A program made the position numbers and the translations under genes. Source: JBFFMO01 sp041390025 (GTDB taxonomy: Bacteria; Myxococcota_A; Bradymonadia; Bradymonadales; Bradymonadaceae). Taken from it: a stretch of 64,000 nucleotides of DNA. The stretch spans positions 1 through 64,000 of the forward strand of contig JAWKQR010000032.1 of NCBI GenBank assembly GCA_041390025.1, in the 5' to 3' direction. This document shows, piece by piece, positions 1 to 10,006 of this stretch (position 1 is the first letter of the stretch; the number at the start of each line of letters is the position of its first letter). The notes under the pieces were generated by a model. It saw only the letters and a list, made by a program, of their open reading frames with translations. It was not told where the DNA came from and searched no databases.

Positions 1-113
1 GCTCTGCGGCCCGTGTCAGGCATGCGTTTGGCGCGTTTGAGCCGGTCCTCGATGTCGCGCGCATCACGCCGCGACCGGTCCAAAAACTTTGCATCTTGTT
101 TCGATGTCGCCAC
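1..113 (-). CDS. N-terminus of an unknown protein running off the left edge
   Basis: Reading leftward from a GTG at 111-113 gives an open frame to the window edge. It encodes a charged, Arg/Asp-rich peptide with the stretch FLDRSRRDARDIEDRLKRAK. The composition looks helical and protein-like, and the frame has no stop. It would be divergently transcribed from the DUF429 gene. Only about 37 residues are visible, so neither family nor function can be assigned. It could be a chance frame. Confidence 0.35.
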   Translation of the reverse strand, partial: MATSKQDAKFLDRSRRDARDIEDRLKRAKRMPDTGRR

Positions 114-158
114 GTCCAACCTTGGTGGAACAGGTGCGCTACGTTACGAGAATCACAG

Positions 159-824
159 ATGACGTCGCAAGCAGGACTCGCAGGGGTAGACGGGTGCAAA
201 GCCGGTTGGGTCGTCATCTGGGATGAAACACCGCTTCGTATCGAAATTGTTTCAACCTTTTCAGAGGTCGCGTCGATTACGGCCTCGTGCGCGGTGGTCG
301 CCGTCGACATGCCTATCGGACTGCCTTCGACTGCGGCCCGCGGAGGCCGGCCGTGTGACGCTGCCGCCCGTCGCGTTCTGCGCGGTCGTGCCGCGTCTGT
401 CTTTTCGGCGCCGCCGCGCCATGTGCTCGACGCGAGCAGTTATCAAGAGGCGCTTGAACGGTGCCGACTTGACGGCGTTGGGCTGTCGATCCAAGCGTTT
501 CATTTGGTCCCCAAGATTCGCCAAATCGACGCCGCGCTCGCCGGAAACGCCGGACGCTTTTTTGAGGCCCATCCCGAGCTGGCCTTTTTACAGCTGTCTG
601 GCTCGGTGTTGCCCTCCAAGCACTCCAAAGAAGGCCTGGATCTGCGTAGGACGCTGCTTTCCGAAGAGTTTGCCATCCCTCCGACGCCTCAAGGCGCGAA
701 AACCGATGACATGCTGGACGCGCTCGTGCTGGTCCATACCGCTCGACGCATTCACGCCAACGCCGCTGTAAAACTCGGCGGCGACCCCGACGAGACGGGG
801 TTGGAAATGGCCATCTGGTACTAG
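159..824 (+). CDS. DUF429 family protein (predicted RNase H-like fold)
   Basis: The protein is about 221 residues from the ATG at 159. An in-frame ATG at 96 exists, but the family begins with the GVDGCKAGWV motif that lies just after 159. Conserved DUF429 blocks are visible in order: DGCKAGW, VDMPIGLP, the ARRVLRGRAASVFSAPPR segment, EAHPELAF, and the C-terminal KTDDMLDAL. The acidic residues in these blocks fit the RNase H-like fold predicted for the family; its cellular substrate is not established. The last codons overlap the end of purF tail to tail by a few bases. Confidence 0.85.
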   Translation: MTSQAGLAGVDGCKAGWVVIWDETPLRIEIVSTFSEVASITASCAVVAVDMPIGLPSTAARGGRPCDAAARRVLRGRAASVFSAPPRHVLDASSYQEALERCRLDGVGLSIQAFHLVPKIRQIDAALAGNAGRFFEAHPELAFLQLSGSVLPSKHSKEGLDLRRTLLSEEFAIPPTPQGAKTDDMLDALVLVHTARRIHANAAVKLGGDPDETGLEMAIWY

Positions 825-2223
825 AGCTTCGCCACCAAATTCTGCTCGAGCTCGATGGGGTAGCGTCCTGTGAAACACGCATCACAAAACGAGCTTTCGT
901 TCTGCGCTCCCACGGCCCTTCTGAGCCCAGCCAGCGACAGATAGCCTAGGGTATCCGCGGTGATGTACTTTCGCGTTTCCTCCAGACTGTGCGTGGCCGC
1001 GATGAGTTGACTGCGCTCGGGCGTATCGATGCCGTAAAAGCAAGGATGGGTGGTGGGCGGACTTGCGACCCGAAAGTGCACCTCCTTCGCGCCAGCCTCT
1101 CGCACCATTTTGATGATCTTCCGACAGGTCGTGCCGCGAACAATCGAGTCATCCACGACAACGACCCGTTTGCCCTCGATCATCGACGCCACCGGGCTGA
1201 GCTTCAGCTTGACCCCAAAATGTCGAATCGAATTCGACGGCTCGATGAATGTCCGCCCGACATAGTGGCTTCGGACAAGCCCCATCTCGAAGGGAATGCC
1301 GCTTCGGACCGCATAACCCAGCGCGGCCGGAACGCCCGAGTCGGGAACAGGGATCACCACGTCGGCGTCCACCCGCGTCTCGTCGGCCAAGATCGCGCCC
1401 ATCTGTTTGCGCGTTTGGTAGACGTCGCGTCCGAAAATTACGTTGTCAGGGCGTGAAAAATAGACCAACTCGAACACGCAGGGACGAGGTTGGACCGATG
1501 CAAACGGGTGACGCCACTGCTCCTGCGCGCCACGGGTGTGGATGAACATTTCGCCGGCGGCTATCTCGCGTTCGATCCGGGCCCCGATCAGCCGAAAACT
1601 CGACGGTTCGCTCGAAATGGTGGGCACGTCACCCAATCGCCCCAACACCAGTGGACGCACGCCGTGGGGGTCCCGGACCGCGATCATATGGTCTTGGGTC
1701 ATGGCAATCAGGCTGAAAGCACCCTGACGTGCGTCAGAGCATCGGTCAACGCATCCACGATGTTCGGGGCCGAGCTGCGCGCCACCAAGTGCGCGATCAC
1801 CTCGGTGTCGGTGGACGTGCCAAAGATACTCCCCAGCGATTCGAGTTCACGACGCAGCGTGTCCGCATTGGTCAGGTTGCCGTTGTGCGCGAGCGCCAGC
1901 GGCCCGTACTTCGTAAACACCGTCAGCGGTTGGGCGTTGCGAATGCTCGATTCCCCAGTTGTGCTGTAGCGCACATGGCCGATGGCACATTGCCCGGGAA
2001 GGGATTCCAACACGTCTTCGGTAAACCCTTCGCTTACAAGCCCCTCGTGGCGTTGTACGTGCAGCTTACCGGCTTGGCGTGAAACGATGCCGGCGCTCTC
2101 TTGCCCGCGATGTTGCAGCGCGTGAAGGCCAAGATAGGCGAGATTTGCGGCTTCGGAGTGCCCGGCGATGCCGAAGACGCCACATGCCTCATCGATTAGA
2201 CCGTGACGTTCTTCTTCAAACAT
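821..2223 (-). CDS. purF: Amidophosphoribosyltransferase, one frameshift
   Basis: PurF catalyses the first committed step of purine synthesis, transferring glutamine-derived ammonia to PRPP. The N-terminal glutaminase starts MFEEERHGLIDEACGVFGI, with the catalytic Cys in EACGVFGI (removed-propeptide type) and the HRGQES motif. The C-terminal phosphoribosyltransferase domain carries VVVVDDSIVRGTT, the PRPP-binding loop. The frame breaks once near 1720: the first part ends ...ALTHVR and the second resumes GAFSLIAM. A single missing base in a C-run explains it. The start codon lies 3 bases after the tcdA stop, so tcdA-purF is one operon. Confidence 0.92.
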
Positions 2224-2226
2224 GGC

Positions 2227-3154
2227 TCAGCGTCCTGTGAGTTCACGCACGACGACACTCGCCGCCATCAAACCAAAAGTCCCGGTGACAAAACTGACGG
2301 TACCTTCAATGAGGTTTCGTGTCTCGCACCCGTGAAGATTGTTGCCCTTGGTGGGGCAGATGCACATAAACCCCGCGGTTCCGTCGTAGGACAGGCTTTG
2401 AGGTTCATGACGATTTTCGGCGCTGAACACAGTCTGAACCCCCACGCGCTTGGAGGTATCAATGTCGTACTTCTCGCGAAGGATGCGCCGAACCGCACGA
2501 GCCAGCGGGTCGGTGTGCGTCTTGGCGAGGTCGTCGATCTTGATCTGTGTGGGGTCGAGCTTGCCCGCCGCTCCCATGCAACTGACCACCGGAATCCCAC
2601 GCTTCATGCACGTCGCGAGCAGGTGAACCTTCGCCGTGATGTTGTCGATCGCGTCCACGACAAAGTCGACCCTTCGGGCAGCAAGATGTCCGCCGTATCG
2701 GCGTGATAAAATGCCCGACGTCCGATGACATGGGTCTCGGGGCTGATGAGACTGCACCGTTCGGCGATGAGGTCGGCCTTGAATTTGCCGTATGTGCCCT
2801 TCATCGCATGCAGCTGTCGGTTTGTGTTGGTGCCGCAAACGCGATCAAAATCCACCACGGTCAACTTGCCAATGCCTGTGCGCGCAAGCGCTTCCGCCGT
2901 GAGCTCCCTACCCCGCCAAGGCCGAACACCACCACGTGCTTGTTGGCCAAGGTCTGCATGGAATCCTCACCCAAAAGCCGCCCCGCGCGGTCCCAACGCC
3001 GGTGGAGCTTCCAATCGCCATTCATGGCGCGGGCTGGGAACTCGACGGTGCCCTGGTCGTCCTCCCGCGGTTCGTGGTCGTGGTCGTGTGAGCACGACGG
3101 CGCCTTGGGCTCGGGCAAATCTTCGAGAATATCGGACATGTGCTGCGTCGACAT
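2227..3154 (-). CDS. tcdA: tRNA threonylcarbamoyladenosine dehydratase (TcdA/CsdL), two frameshifts
   Basis: TcdA is an E1-like ThiF-fold protein that cyclises t6A37 in tRNA using ATP. The nucleotide-binding loop VVVFGLGGVGS, the TVVDFDRVCGTNTNRQ segment, VDFVVDAIDNI, the CMGAAGKLDPT segment and the C-terminal GTFGLMAASVVV are all present, but in three different frames. Breaks fall near 2908 and 2680. The start at 3154 is preceded by a GAGG ribosome-binding sequence; an alternative ATG at 3139 lacks one. An unusual N-terminal extension of about 30 residues contains SCSHDHDHE. It lies immediately upstream of purF. Confidence 0.85.
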
Positions 3155-3176
3155 GAGCAACCTCAATGGGCACGGT

Positions 3177-3861
3177 TTAGGTCCCGGAGTAAACGATTTC
3201 ACAAACGATTCAAACTCCGCCTGTCGCGCCGCGACGGTATCCGCGGGGCCGACGAGCTTGAAAAGTAGAGCCCAACGGGCGATTCCACGATGGCTCCGAG
3301 CATGCGATGGTTCTCACGCGACACGCCGTTACCCGCCATGCCCGGGTTGTAGGTACCCGAAGCATCCACGCGGTGAACCTTCATGCCGTTGACGGTCTCT
3401 TCGGACTGGTTTGACGCAGCCGGCGCACCATCTGCCCCCGAAAACTGGCCGATCCAACGTTGCACATTGGCCTCTACGCCACCGCCACCACTGGCACCGA
3501 AGTAAAAGATCGAAATCTCGCCGGGCAGTGATCCGTCGGCGGGAGGCAGCGTGTACTCCGCAAGCCGCATGCTGCTCGCGGGGACGGCAGCGGTCCACGT
3601 CGCAGGGGCTGTCCATCGCAGCGGTCCTGTCGTTCCAAACTCGGAAGCGCTTGCAAACTTCACCTCGCCGGCGGCCTGAGCCATTGGCAGGGCCTGCCCA
3701 CCGGTCGGCGGGTGATTTGCAGGCAAATTGGCCGGCTGAGGACTGACAACGGTGGGTTTGTCCGAAACCGGTGCAGCGACCGATGGCGCTTGGGCGAACT
3801 CGTCCTTCTGACAGGCAACGATGGTCGACGCGGCGATGATGATGAACAGGGTGTTTCGCAT
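3177..3861 (-). CDS. Predicted lipoprotein of unknown function
   Basis: The protein starts MRNTLFIIIAASTIVACQKD, a signal peptide with a lipobox Cys at about residue 17. A Pro/Gln-rich spacer follows, then a folded domain beginning VKFASASEFG. The raw frame stops at 3199, but a single-base shift near 3260 restores a conserved-looking tail (LVGPADTVAARQAEFESFVKSF). A second shift would end it at about 3177. The domain resembles the small lipoprotein at 61.7 kb in style: a sandwich-like domain scored on a fitted amphipathic tail. It sits between the Hsp70 gene and tcdA on the same strand. No specific function can be named. Confidence 0.65.
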
Positions 3862-3971
3862 GGACTACTCAACGCAAAAGGCGCGCGGAGGATTCCAAAC
3901 CGTGGTCGCGAAGTCAACGCTTGCCCACAACATCGCGCTGTTTTCTAACAAACTCCCCCGCCTTGGCCGCG

Positions 3972-5768
3972 TTAGCCCATTAACAGGTTGGACGCATCGT
4001 AGTAGTTCCCCTGCGCTTCACCCAAGATCGAAATACGCGCCGCGGTGTTCTGTCCTGTACGCATGTCGGTGGCACGAACGCTGAGCATGCCGTTGGTGTC
4101 CACCTCGAAAGCCACCTCAATCTGACATTCCTCGCGTGGGCCCGGCGGGATGTCGACCATCTCCAAGGAGCCGAGCTGTCTGTTTTCCTCGATACGTCGG
4201 CTGTTCCCTGAGTAAATCGGCAACACGACGCGCGTCTGGTTGTCCCGAGACGTTGAGAACAAGCGCGTCCGAGCAAGCGGGAGCGAACCGTTTCGCTCGA
4301 TGATAATGTCCATCACACCCCCCACCGTTGCGATGCCGAGCGCGTGCGGCGTCACGTCGATGAGAAGCGGAGCAGCTTGGCGCTGCGGAGCCTGCGGGTA
4401 CTGAGGCGGCGCCTGATGGTATTGGGGACTCGCATGCGGGGCAGCGTGGTGACTCGGTAGAGACGGCGGAGAATGGGGCGGCTCGTAGCCAACCGGCTGC
4501 CCGATGGACTGTCGCGACGTCGGCTCGTCGTCTTCGAGTTCCTCAAGCCACGACTCGTCTTCGAGGTGTTCCGCATAGTCGGCGGACACCGAAGGTGGCG
4601 CAAAGTTGGAAGTCGGCGCGTCGACAGGTTCCAGAATGGACGCACCAAAAATCGCGGCACCAACGCTGACGACTTCGTCGGGATTGACGCCATGCACTGG
4701 TTCGCGGCCAAAGAACTCGCGCACGCGCCGCTGCACCAGCGGAACCCGCGTGGTTCCTCCAACGAGCACGAGGTGATCGAGCTCGGCGCGTTGCAACCCA
4801 GCGAGCTGCATCGCCTCCTCGCAGGTCGCTAGACTCGTCTCCACAATGTCCGAGCAACGTTTATTGAAGGCGTCGCGCGTCAAACTGAACTCGAGTTCAA
4901 GCTCGGTCAGTGTGCCTGGGACCATCTCTGAAACCCGGGCCGTGACCAAGTCCTGATCGCTCAGTCGATGTTTGATGGTTTGAGCCACGGACTTCAGACG
5001 TTGGATGATGGCGTCTTCACCTGCCAGATCGTAACCATACTGCTTCTCGAACGCGGTCAACATCGACTGCACCAGCCGATTGTCGAAGTCGTCGCCGCCT
5101 AGGTAGCTGTTCCCTGCCGTCGAGAGCACCTGATAGACGTTTTGCCGAAGCTCCAAGATCGTGATGTCGAACGTTCCGCCCCCAAAGTCGTAGATGGCAA
5201 CCTTTTCACGTTTTGACGACCCATGCCCATAAGCGAGTGCCGCGGCGGTCGGCTCGTTGATAAGGCGCAGCACGTCCAGCCCTGCGAGCTCACCCGCACG
5301 TTTCGTCGCGCGGCGCTGACCTTCGTCGAAGTTGGCAGGCACGGTGATCACGGCCTTGCCGATCGGCATGCCGAGGTACTTCTCGGCCAACTGCTTCAGG
5401 TACAAAAGCACGCGGGCCGAAATCGACTCAGGGGCGTGCATCGAGCCGTACATCGAGATACGCGGCGCGCCGTCACCGGACGCAATGATTTTGAACGGGA
5501 ACGAACCAATCAGAACACGCAGATCCGGCGAGTCGAACGGGCGACCAATCAGACGCTTGGCGGAGTAGACGGTGTGTGAGGGGTCTTTCAACATGTAGGG
5601 CATCGCGTCGTTGCCCACGACCGTCTGCCCGTCTTCAAAAAAATAAACGATCGACGGATGGATGCGGTTTCCACGATCGTCGGGAATGACAATCGATTCA
5701 TTCTCTAACATCACCGAAACCACGGAGTTCGAGGTTCCGAGGTCGATTCCTAGGACAACGTCGTTCAT
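3972..5768 (-). CDS. Hsp70/DnaK-like chaperone without a lid domain
   Basis: The protein is 598 residues from the ATG at 5768. The first ~383 residues are a complete actin-like ATPase domain: GIDLGTSNSVVSV, INEPTAAALAYG, YDFGGGTFD and VLVGGTTRVPLVQ are all intact. Residues ~384-463 form a low-complexity acidic then Pro/His/Gln-rich linker. It is followed by a beta-type substrate-binding domain starting LLIDVTPHALGIATVGG. The chain ends soon after that domain, so the alpha-helical lid of classical DnaK (638 residues in E. coli) is missing. There is no grpE or dnaJ next to it. It is therefore probably a specialised Hsp70 paralog, not the housekeeping DnaK. Confidence 0.88.
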   Translation of the reverse strand: MNDVVLGIDLGTSNSVVSVMLENESIVIPDDRGNRIHPSIVYFFEDGQTVVGNDAMPYMLKDPSHTVYSAKRLIGRPFDSPDLRVLIGSFPFKIIASGDGAPRISMYGSMHAPESISARVLLYLKQLAEKYLGMPIGKAVITVPANFDEGQRRATKRAGELAGLDVLRLINEPTAAALAYGHGSSKREKVAIYDFGGGTFDITILELRQNVYQVLSTAGNSYLGGDDFDNRLVQSMLTAFEKQYGYDLAGEDAIIQRLKSVAQTIKHRLSDQDLVTARVSEMVPGTLTELELEFSLTRDAFNKRCSDIVETSLATCEEAMQLAGLQRAELDHLVLVGGTTRVPLVQRRVREFFGREPVHGVNPDEVVSVGAAIFGASILEPVDAPTSNFAPPSVSADYAEHLEDESWLEELEDDEPTSRQSIGQPVGYEPPHSPPSLPSHHAAPHASPQYHQAPPQYPQAPQRQAAPLLIDVTPHALGIATVGGVMDIIIERNGSLPLARTRLFSTSRDNQTRVVLPIYSGNSRRIEENRQLGSLEMVDIPPGPREECQIEVAFEVDTNGMLSVRATDMRTGQNTAARISILGEAQGNYYDASNLLMG

Positions 5769-5797
5769 CGATTCGCTCGCTGGGAGTAGTTGACCGC

Positions 5798-5825
5798 AGT
5801 GTAACGCCATTCGCCCGCGGCTCAA
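5798..5825 (-). promoter_or_regulatory. Possible promoter of the Hsp70-like gene
   Basis: On the minus strand, TTGAGC and TACACT are separated by 16 bases, about 30 bases upstream of the ATG at 5768. The match to a sigma-70 type promoter is fair and the position is sensible in the divergent gap. There is no experimental or comparative support. Confidence 0.35.
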
Positions 5826-5905
5826 AGCCCGGACCACGCGCGAACGCACCTCCCGGCATACAATTTCATCTACATAGGGGACCCGCAGAACGTCCGCAGT
5901 GCTGC

Positions 5906-8023
5906 TTGCCCTTGCGATGCACGTCGGGTATGAAGTTGCGGCCTTTTGGGGCACCCCCCGAAGAACCCCTGGCACCGATACTGAGGTACTCCGTGGACGA
6001 CTCTCTGATCTATTTTCTCCGCGTCGGCGTCGTCGTCGCCGTATTCTTCATGTTTGCTGTCGCAGCACGCACCGTTTTCTGGCTCCTGCGCTACGTCGCG
6101 ATGGGCGAAGGGCGTCCGCAGTTGGACCGCGTCCCCGAGCGCGTGCAAGGCTTCATGACCTATGTACTCGGTCAGCGCAGGGTCATCGCAGAACCCGCGG
6201 GCGTCCTCCATCTGTTCATCTTCTGGGGCTTCTTGGTCCTCCAGCTTGAGACCATCGAATACCTCATCCGCGGGCCATTCCCAGACTTTCGCCTGAGCGC
6301 AGTGCTTGGACACTCTGTTTATGATTTCACATTGCTCCTGCAAGATGTCTTCGGTTTGCTCGTGCTCACGGCGATCACGATCGCGGTCGTACGCCGTTTC
6401 ATCGCGCGGCCACGACACGTAGTGGTCAGTATGGACGCGCTCGTGATCTCGGCATGCATCGCTGGGCTCATGGTCACGAAGTTCCTCGCGAACGGCGCCG
6501 AAATCGCATCGGCTGGCGCGGCGCTTGGTCACGACCCGAGCTGGACCCCAATCGCGCGATGGGTATCTTACCTGTTCTCGCCCGACTCCCAGTTCACCGT
6601 CATCGCCATGCATGCGTCTTATGCCGCTCACCTGCTGATCGTCGGGTTTTTCTCGATCTACATTCCGACCGGCAAGCACCTGCACCTCATCGGTGCGATG
6701 CCCAATGTCTTCTTCCGCAAGCTTGAGCCCCGTGGTGCATTGAGTGCGATGGACATGGAGGCCGAGGTCGAGTCGTACGGCGCAGCCAAGGTCGAGGACC
6801 TCAGTTGGAAGCAGTTGCTCGATACTTACGCGTGCACCGAGTGCGGTCGCTGCGAAGCGTACTGTCCCGCGTACAACACGGGCAAAGCCTTGAATCCGAT
6901 GATGGTGATCCACAAGATCAAGGATCACCTCAAAGACAAGGGCGTTGCGACCCTGCGCGACAAGACCGCCAACGAGGAGACCGAATGGCCTCTGCTCGCT
7001 GGGGGCATCATCTCCAAAGAAGAGCTCATGGCTTGCACGACGTGTGGCGCGTGTGTCGCCAACTGCCCTGTGTTCATCGAACATGTGGACACAATTGTCG
7101 ACATGCGCCGTTACCTCGCGCTGATGGAGGCTGACTTCACACCCGAGGTCAGCCGCACGTTCCGAAACATGGAGAACAACTCGAACCCTTGGGGTATCTC
7201 GTCGTCTTACCGCGGCGATTGGGCCGATGGTCTCGAGATCCCCATGATGAGCGAGCTGCCCGAGCCGCCCGAATACCTGTTCTGGGTTGGCTGTGCAGGC
7301 AGCTTTGATGACCGCCAGAAGAAGGTCACACAGTCGTTTGCCAAGATCTTGAAATCGGCCGGTGTGTCCTTCGCGATCCTGGGCTCGGAGGAAGGCTGCA
7401 CGGGCGATCCCGCGCGTCGTATCGGCAACGAGTACCTGTACTGGATGCTTGCCACCCAGAACATTGAAACCCTCAACGGCTACAACGTACGCAAGATCGT
7501 GACGACGTGCCCGCACTGCTTCCACACGATCGGCAAGGAGTATCCTCAGCTTGGTGGGAAATACGAGGTGATTCACCACTCCGATTTCATGAGCCAACTG
7601 CTCAAGGATGGCCGGTTGAACCTCAAGCCCAGTGTCGCCACCCGCATCACGTATCACGACTCGTGTTACATCGGGCGCTGGAACAACGAATACAACGCGC
7701 CTCGCCACGTGTTGAACTCGGTGCCGGGCCTGCAGGTCCAGGAGATGGAGCTCAACAAGGCTCAGAGCTTCTGCTGTGGTGCCGGTGGTGGCCGAATGTG
7801 GATGGAAGAGCACGAAGGCAAGCGTGTGAACATCGAACGCACGGATCAAGCGCTTGCGACCAACCCCGAAGCCATCGCGGTCGCATGCCCGTTCTGCATG
7901 ACCATGTTCGACGACGGCCTCAAAAACCGTGGTGCCGAGTCCATTCCGCTGCGCGACCTCGCGGAGATCATCGCGGAGAGCCTCGAGGACGACGTCACAT
8001 CCATCCCGGCGGCTGCGGAGTAA
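5906..8023 (+). CDS. Membrane-bound FeS oxidoreductase, FadF/HdrD-like
   Basis: This ~705-residue protein is a NarI-like membrane domain fused to an HdrD-type iron-sulfur region. The first ~240 residues hold about five hydrophobic segments. Two [4Fe-4S] ferredoxin motifs follow: CTECGRCEAYC near residue 310 and CTTCGACVANC near 376. Two CCG-type cysteine domains follow these, marked by CPHCFHTIG, HDSCYIG, CCGAGGGRM and CPFCMTMF. This architecture is known from proteins thought to pass electrons from acyl-CoA dehydrogenases through ETF into the quinone pool. The start is uncertain (5906 or the ATG at 5930). It is intact and lies just upstream of glyA. Confidence 0.85.
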   Translation: MPLRCTSGMKLRPFGAPPEEPLAPILRYSVDDSLIYFLRVGVVVAVFFMFAVAARTVFWLLRYVAMGEGRPQLDRVPERVQGFMTYVLGQRRVIAEPAGVLHLFIFWGFLVLQLETIEYLIRGPFPDFRLSAVLGHSVYDFTLLLQDVFGLLVLTAITIAVVRRFIARPRHVVVSMDALVISACIAGLMVTKFLANGAEIASAGAALGHDPSWTPIARWVSYLFSPDSQFTVIAMHASYAAHLLIVGFFSIYIPTGKHLHLIGAMPNVFFRKLEPRGALSAMDMEAEVESYGAAKVEDLSWKQLLDTYACTECGRCEAYCPAYNTGKALNPMMVIHKIKDHLKDKGVATLRDKTANEETEWPLLAGGIISKEELMACTTCGACVANCPVFIEHVDTIVDMRRYLALMEADFTPEVSRTFRNMENNSNPWGISSSYRGDWADGLEIPMMSELPEPPEYLFWVGCAGSFDDRQKKVTQSFAKILKSAGVSFAILGSEEGCTGDPARRIGNEYLYWMLATQNIETLNGYNVRKIVTTCPHCFHTIGKEYPQLGGKYEVIHHSDFMSQLLKDGRLNLKPSVATRITYHDSCYIGRWNNEYNAPRHVLNSVPGLQVQEMELNKAQSFCCGAGGGRMWMEEHEGKRVNIERTDQALATNPEAIAVACPFCMTMFDDGLKNRGAESIPLRDLAEIIAESLEDDVTSIPAAAE

Positions 8024-8027
8024 CACG

Positions 8028-9271
8028 ATGAACGATTGGATGAGCGCAGTGCATGACGCGGACCCCGCCGTCTGGGAGATCATCAAAGCTGAAGAGGTCC
8101 GACAGGCCAAAACCATCCGGCTGATCGCGAGCGAGAACTACGCGTCGCAGGCCGTCATGCAGGCCACCGGCTCAGTCTTCACGAACAAGTACGCCGAGGG
8201 TTATGCCGGCAAGCGCTACTACCTTGGCCAAGAGTTCGTTGACAAGATCGAGACCCTCGCCATCGACCGGGCCAAAGCCATCTTTGGGGCTGAGCACGCC
8301 AACGTGCAGCCCTACTCCGGGCTCGCCGGCGAATCTGGAGATGTACTACGCCTTGATCGAGCTCGGCGATTCGATCCTCGGCATGGGATTGCCGTCCGGC
8401 GGACACCTGACCCATGGGTGGAAAGTCAATTTCTCGGGTCGGTACTACACGTCGCACGCGTACGGCGTGGATGCCGAGACCGAGCGTATTGACTACGACG
8501 AGGTCCGTCGTATCGCGAAAGAGACCCAACCAAAAATCCTTCTTTGTGGTGCCTCGGCTTACCCCCGAACACTCGATTTTGATGCGTTCCGTAGCATTGC
8601 CGACGAAGTGGGCGCCTATTTGGTGGCCGACATCGCGCACATCAGCGGCCTCGTCGCAGCCGGCGTCCACCCGACTCCCGTGCCGGTCGCAGACGTCGTC
8701 ACGTCCACGACGCACAAGACACTTCGCGGGCCTCGCGGTGGCCTGATCCTGTGCAAAGAGAAGCACGCGAAAGACATCGATCGCGCCGTGTTCCCAGCCT
8801 GCCAAGGTGGGCCGCACGTGCACGCCATCGCGGCGCTGGCTGTGGCGCTTGAGGAGGCCGCTCGTCCAGACTTCCGCGTTTACGCACAAGACGTCATCGA
8901 CAACGCCAAGGCCATGGGCGATGCGTTCGTCGAACGCGGTTATCGCTTGGTCACCGGCGGCACCGATAACCATTTGATCCTTGTCGATTTAACGTCCAGG
9001 GATCGGCGGCAAGCCTGCCGCTACCGCCATGGAAGCAGCCGGCATCGTGGCCAATGCGAACTCCATCCCGTTCGACAAACGGAAGCCGTTCGATCCGTCC
9101 GGCGTACGCATTGGCACAGCGGCCATCACCACACGCGGCATGAAGACGTCACACATGCCGCAAATCGTAGAATGGATCGATCGCGCGGTGGAGGCCCGAG
9201 AAGACGGCGCCAAACTCGCGGGCATCCGCGCCGAAGTAGAAGCCTTCTGTTCCGAATTCCCGGTGCCGTGA
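8028..9271 (+). CDS. glyA: Serine hydroxymethyltransferase, two frameshifts
   Basis: GlyA is a PLP enzyme that interconverts serine and glycine and supplies one-carbon units. It starts MNDWMSAVHDADPAVWEI at the ATG 8028, five bases after the upstream stop. Family blocks are visible: IRLIASENYAS, TNKYAEGYAGKRYY, NVQPYSG, the PLP-lysine segment STTHKTLRGPRGG, and the C-terminal GVRIGTAAITTRG. The reading frame shifts near 8325 (after NVQPYSG) and near 8995 (after LILVDLTS). Full-length family content is present across the three frames. Assembly error is more likely than decay. Confidence 0.9.
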
Positions 9272-9278
9272 GCCTGAA

Positions 9279-9985
9279 ATGATCAACCTTCTTCTCTCCA
9301 TCGCCGCCGGTGTTGTCGTCACGATCCTTTTTCCTTCCTGCTGGGGTTCGGAGACTTTCGCCTGTTGTACGGGATTCTGCCGGGTTTGATCGCGCTCGCT
9401 GGAACCTATTTTGGCTTGCCCGCAAGGCCATGCGAGACCTCGAGTCGTACTTCACGCGCGCCCAAGAGGAGCTCAAAGCGCAACACATTGATCGGGCGGT
9501 CGACATCCTCAAGGAAGCCTACCCCCTTGGAAAGAAACAGTTCCTCGTCGCGCCCCAGGTCGACGGTCAAATCGGTACCATCCTGTTCATGTCGCGTCGA
9601 TTCGACGAGTCCGAGCCGTATCTGAAGCGTTCGTTTAATCGGAACTGGATCCCCCGGGCGATGCTCGGCGTCCTGTACTACAAGCGAAAGAAGAACGAGG
9701 ACATGAAGGCCGTCTTTGAAGACGCCGTGAAGCACAACAGAGCAGGCCCTTCTGTGGAACCTGTACGCGTATTGCCTGTGGAAGACGAACGACCGCCAGG
9801 GCGCCATCTCCGTGCTCAATCGGGCGCTGGAGGTGGTTCCCGACGACGAAAAGACAAAGGCCAATCTGAACGCGCTTCAGAATGACAAGAAAATGAAAAT
9901 GCGCGGCTGGAACCTTCTTTGGTATCAGTTCCACCTCGAGAAACCACCTGCCCAACAACCACAATTTGCTGGACGACGAAGATAG
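9279..9985 (+). CDS. Membrane-anchored TPR-like protein, several frameshifts
   Basis: From the ATG at 9279, reconciled frames give MINLLLSIAAGVVVTILF, then GFGDFRLLYGILPGLIALAG, which are two N-terminal membrane segments. A cytoplasmic-type helical region follows (ESYFTRAQEELKAQHIDRAV), with repeats such as RRFDESEPYLKRSF and RQGAISVLNRALEVVPDDEK. These are TPR-like. Frame breaks fall near 9335, 9417 and 9745, and the stop is at 9983-9985. It is read in the same direction as glyA with a short gap. It may scaffold an envelope complex, but nothing shows which. Confidence 0.65.
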
Positions 9986-10006
9986 TCCCAATTGGAAGAG
10001 CTACCG

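Noticed and set aside
5870..8116. 748-residue open frame on the minus strand
   Set aside because: It is a shadow of the FeS oxidoreductase and glyA start. The plus-strand frame has motif-rich conserved protein, while the minus frame has none.
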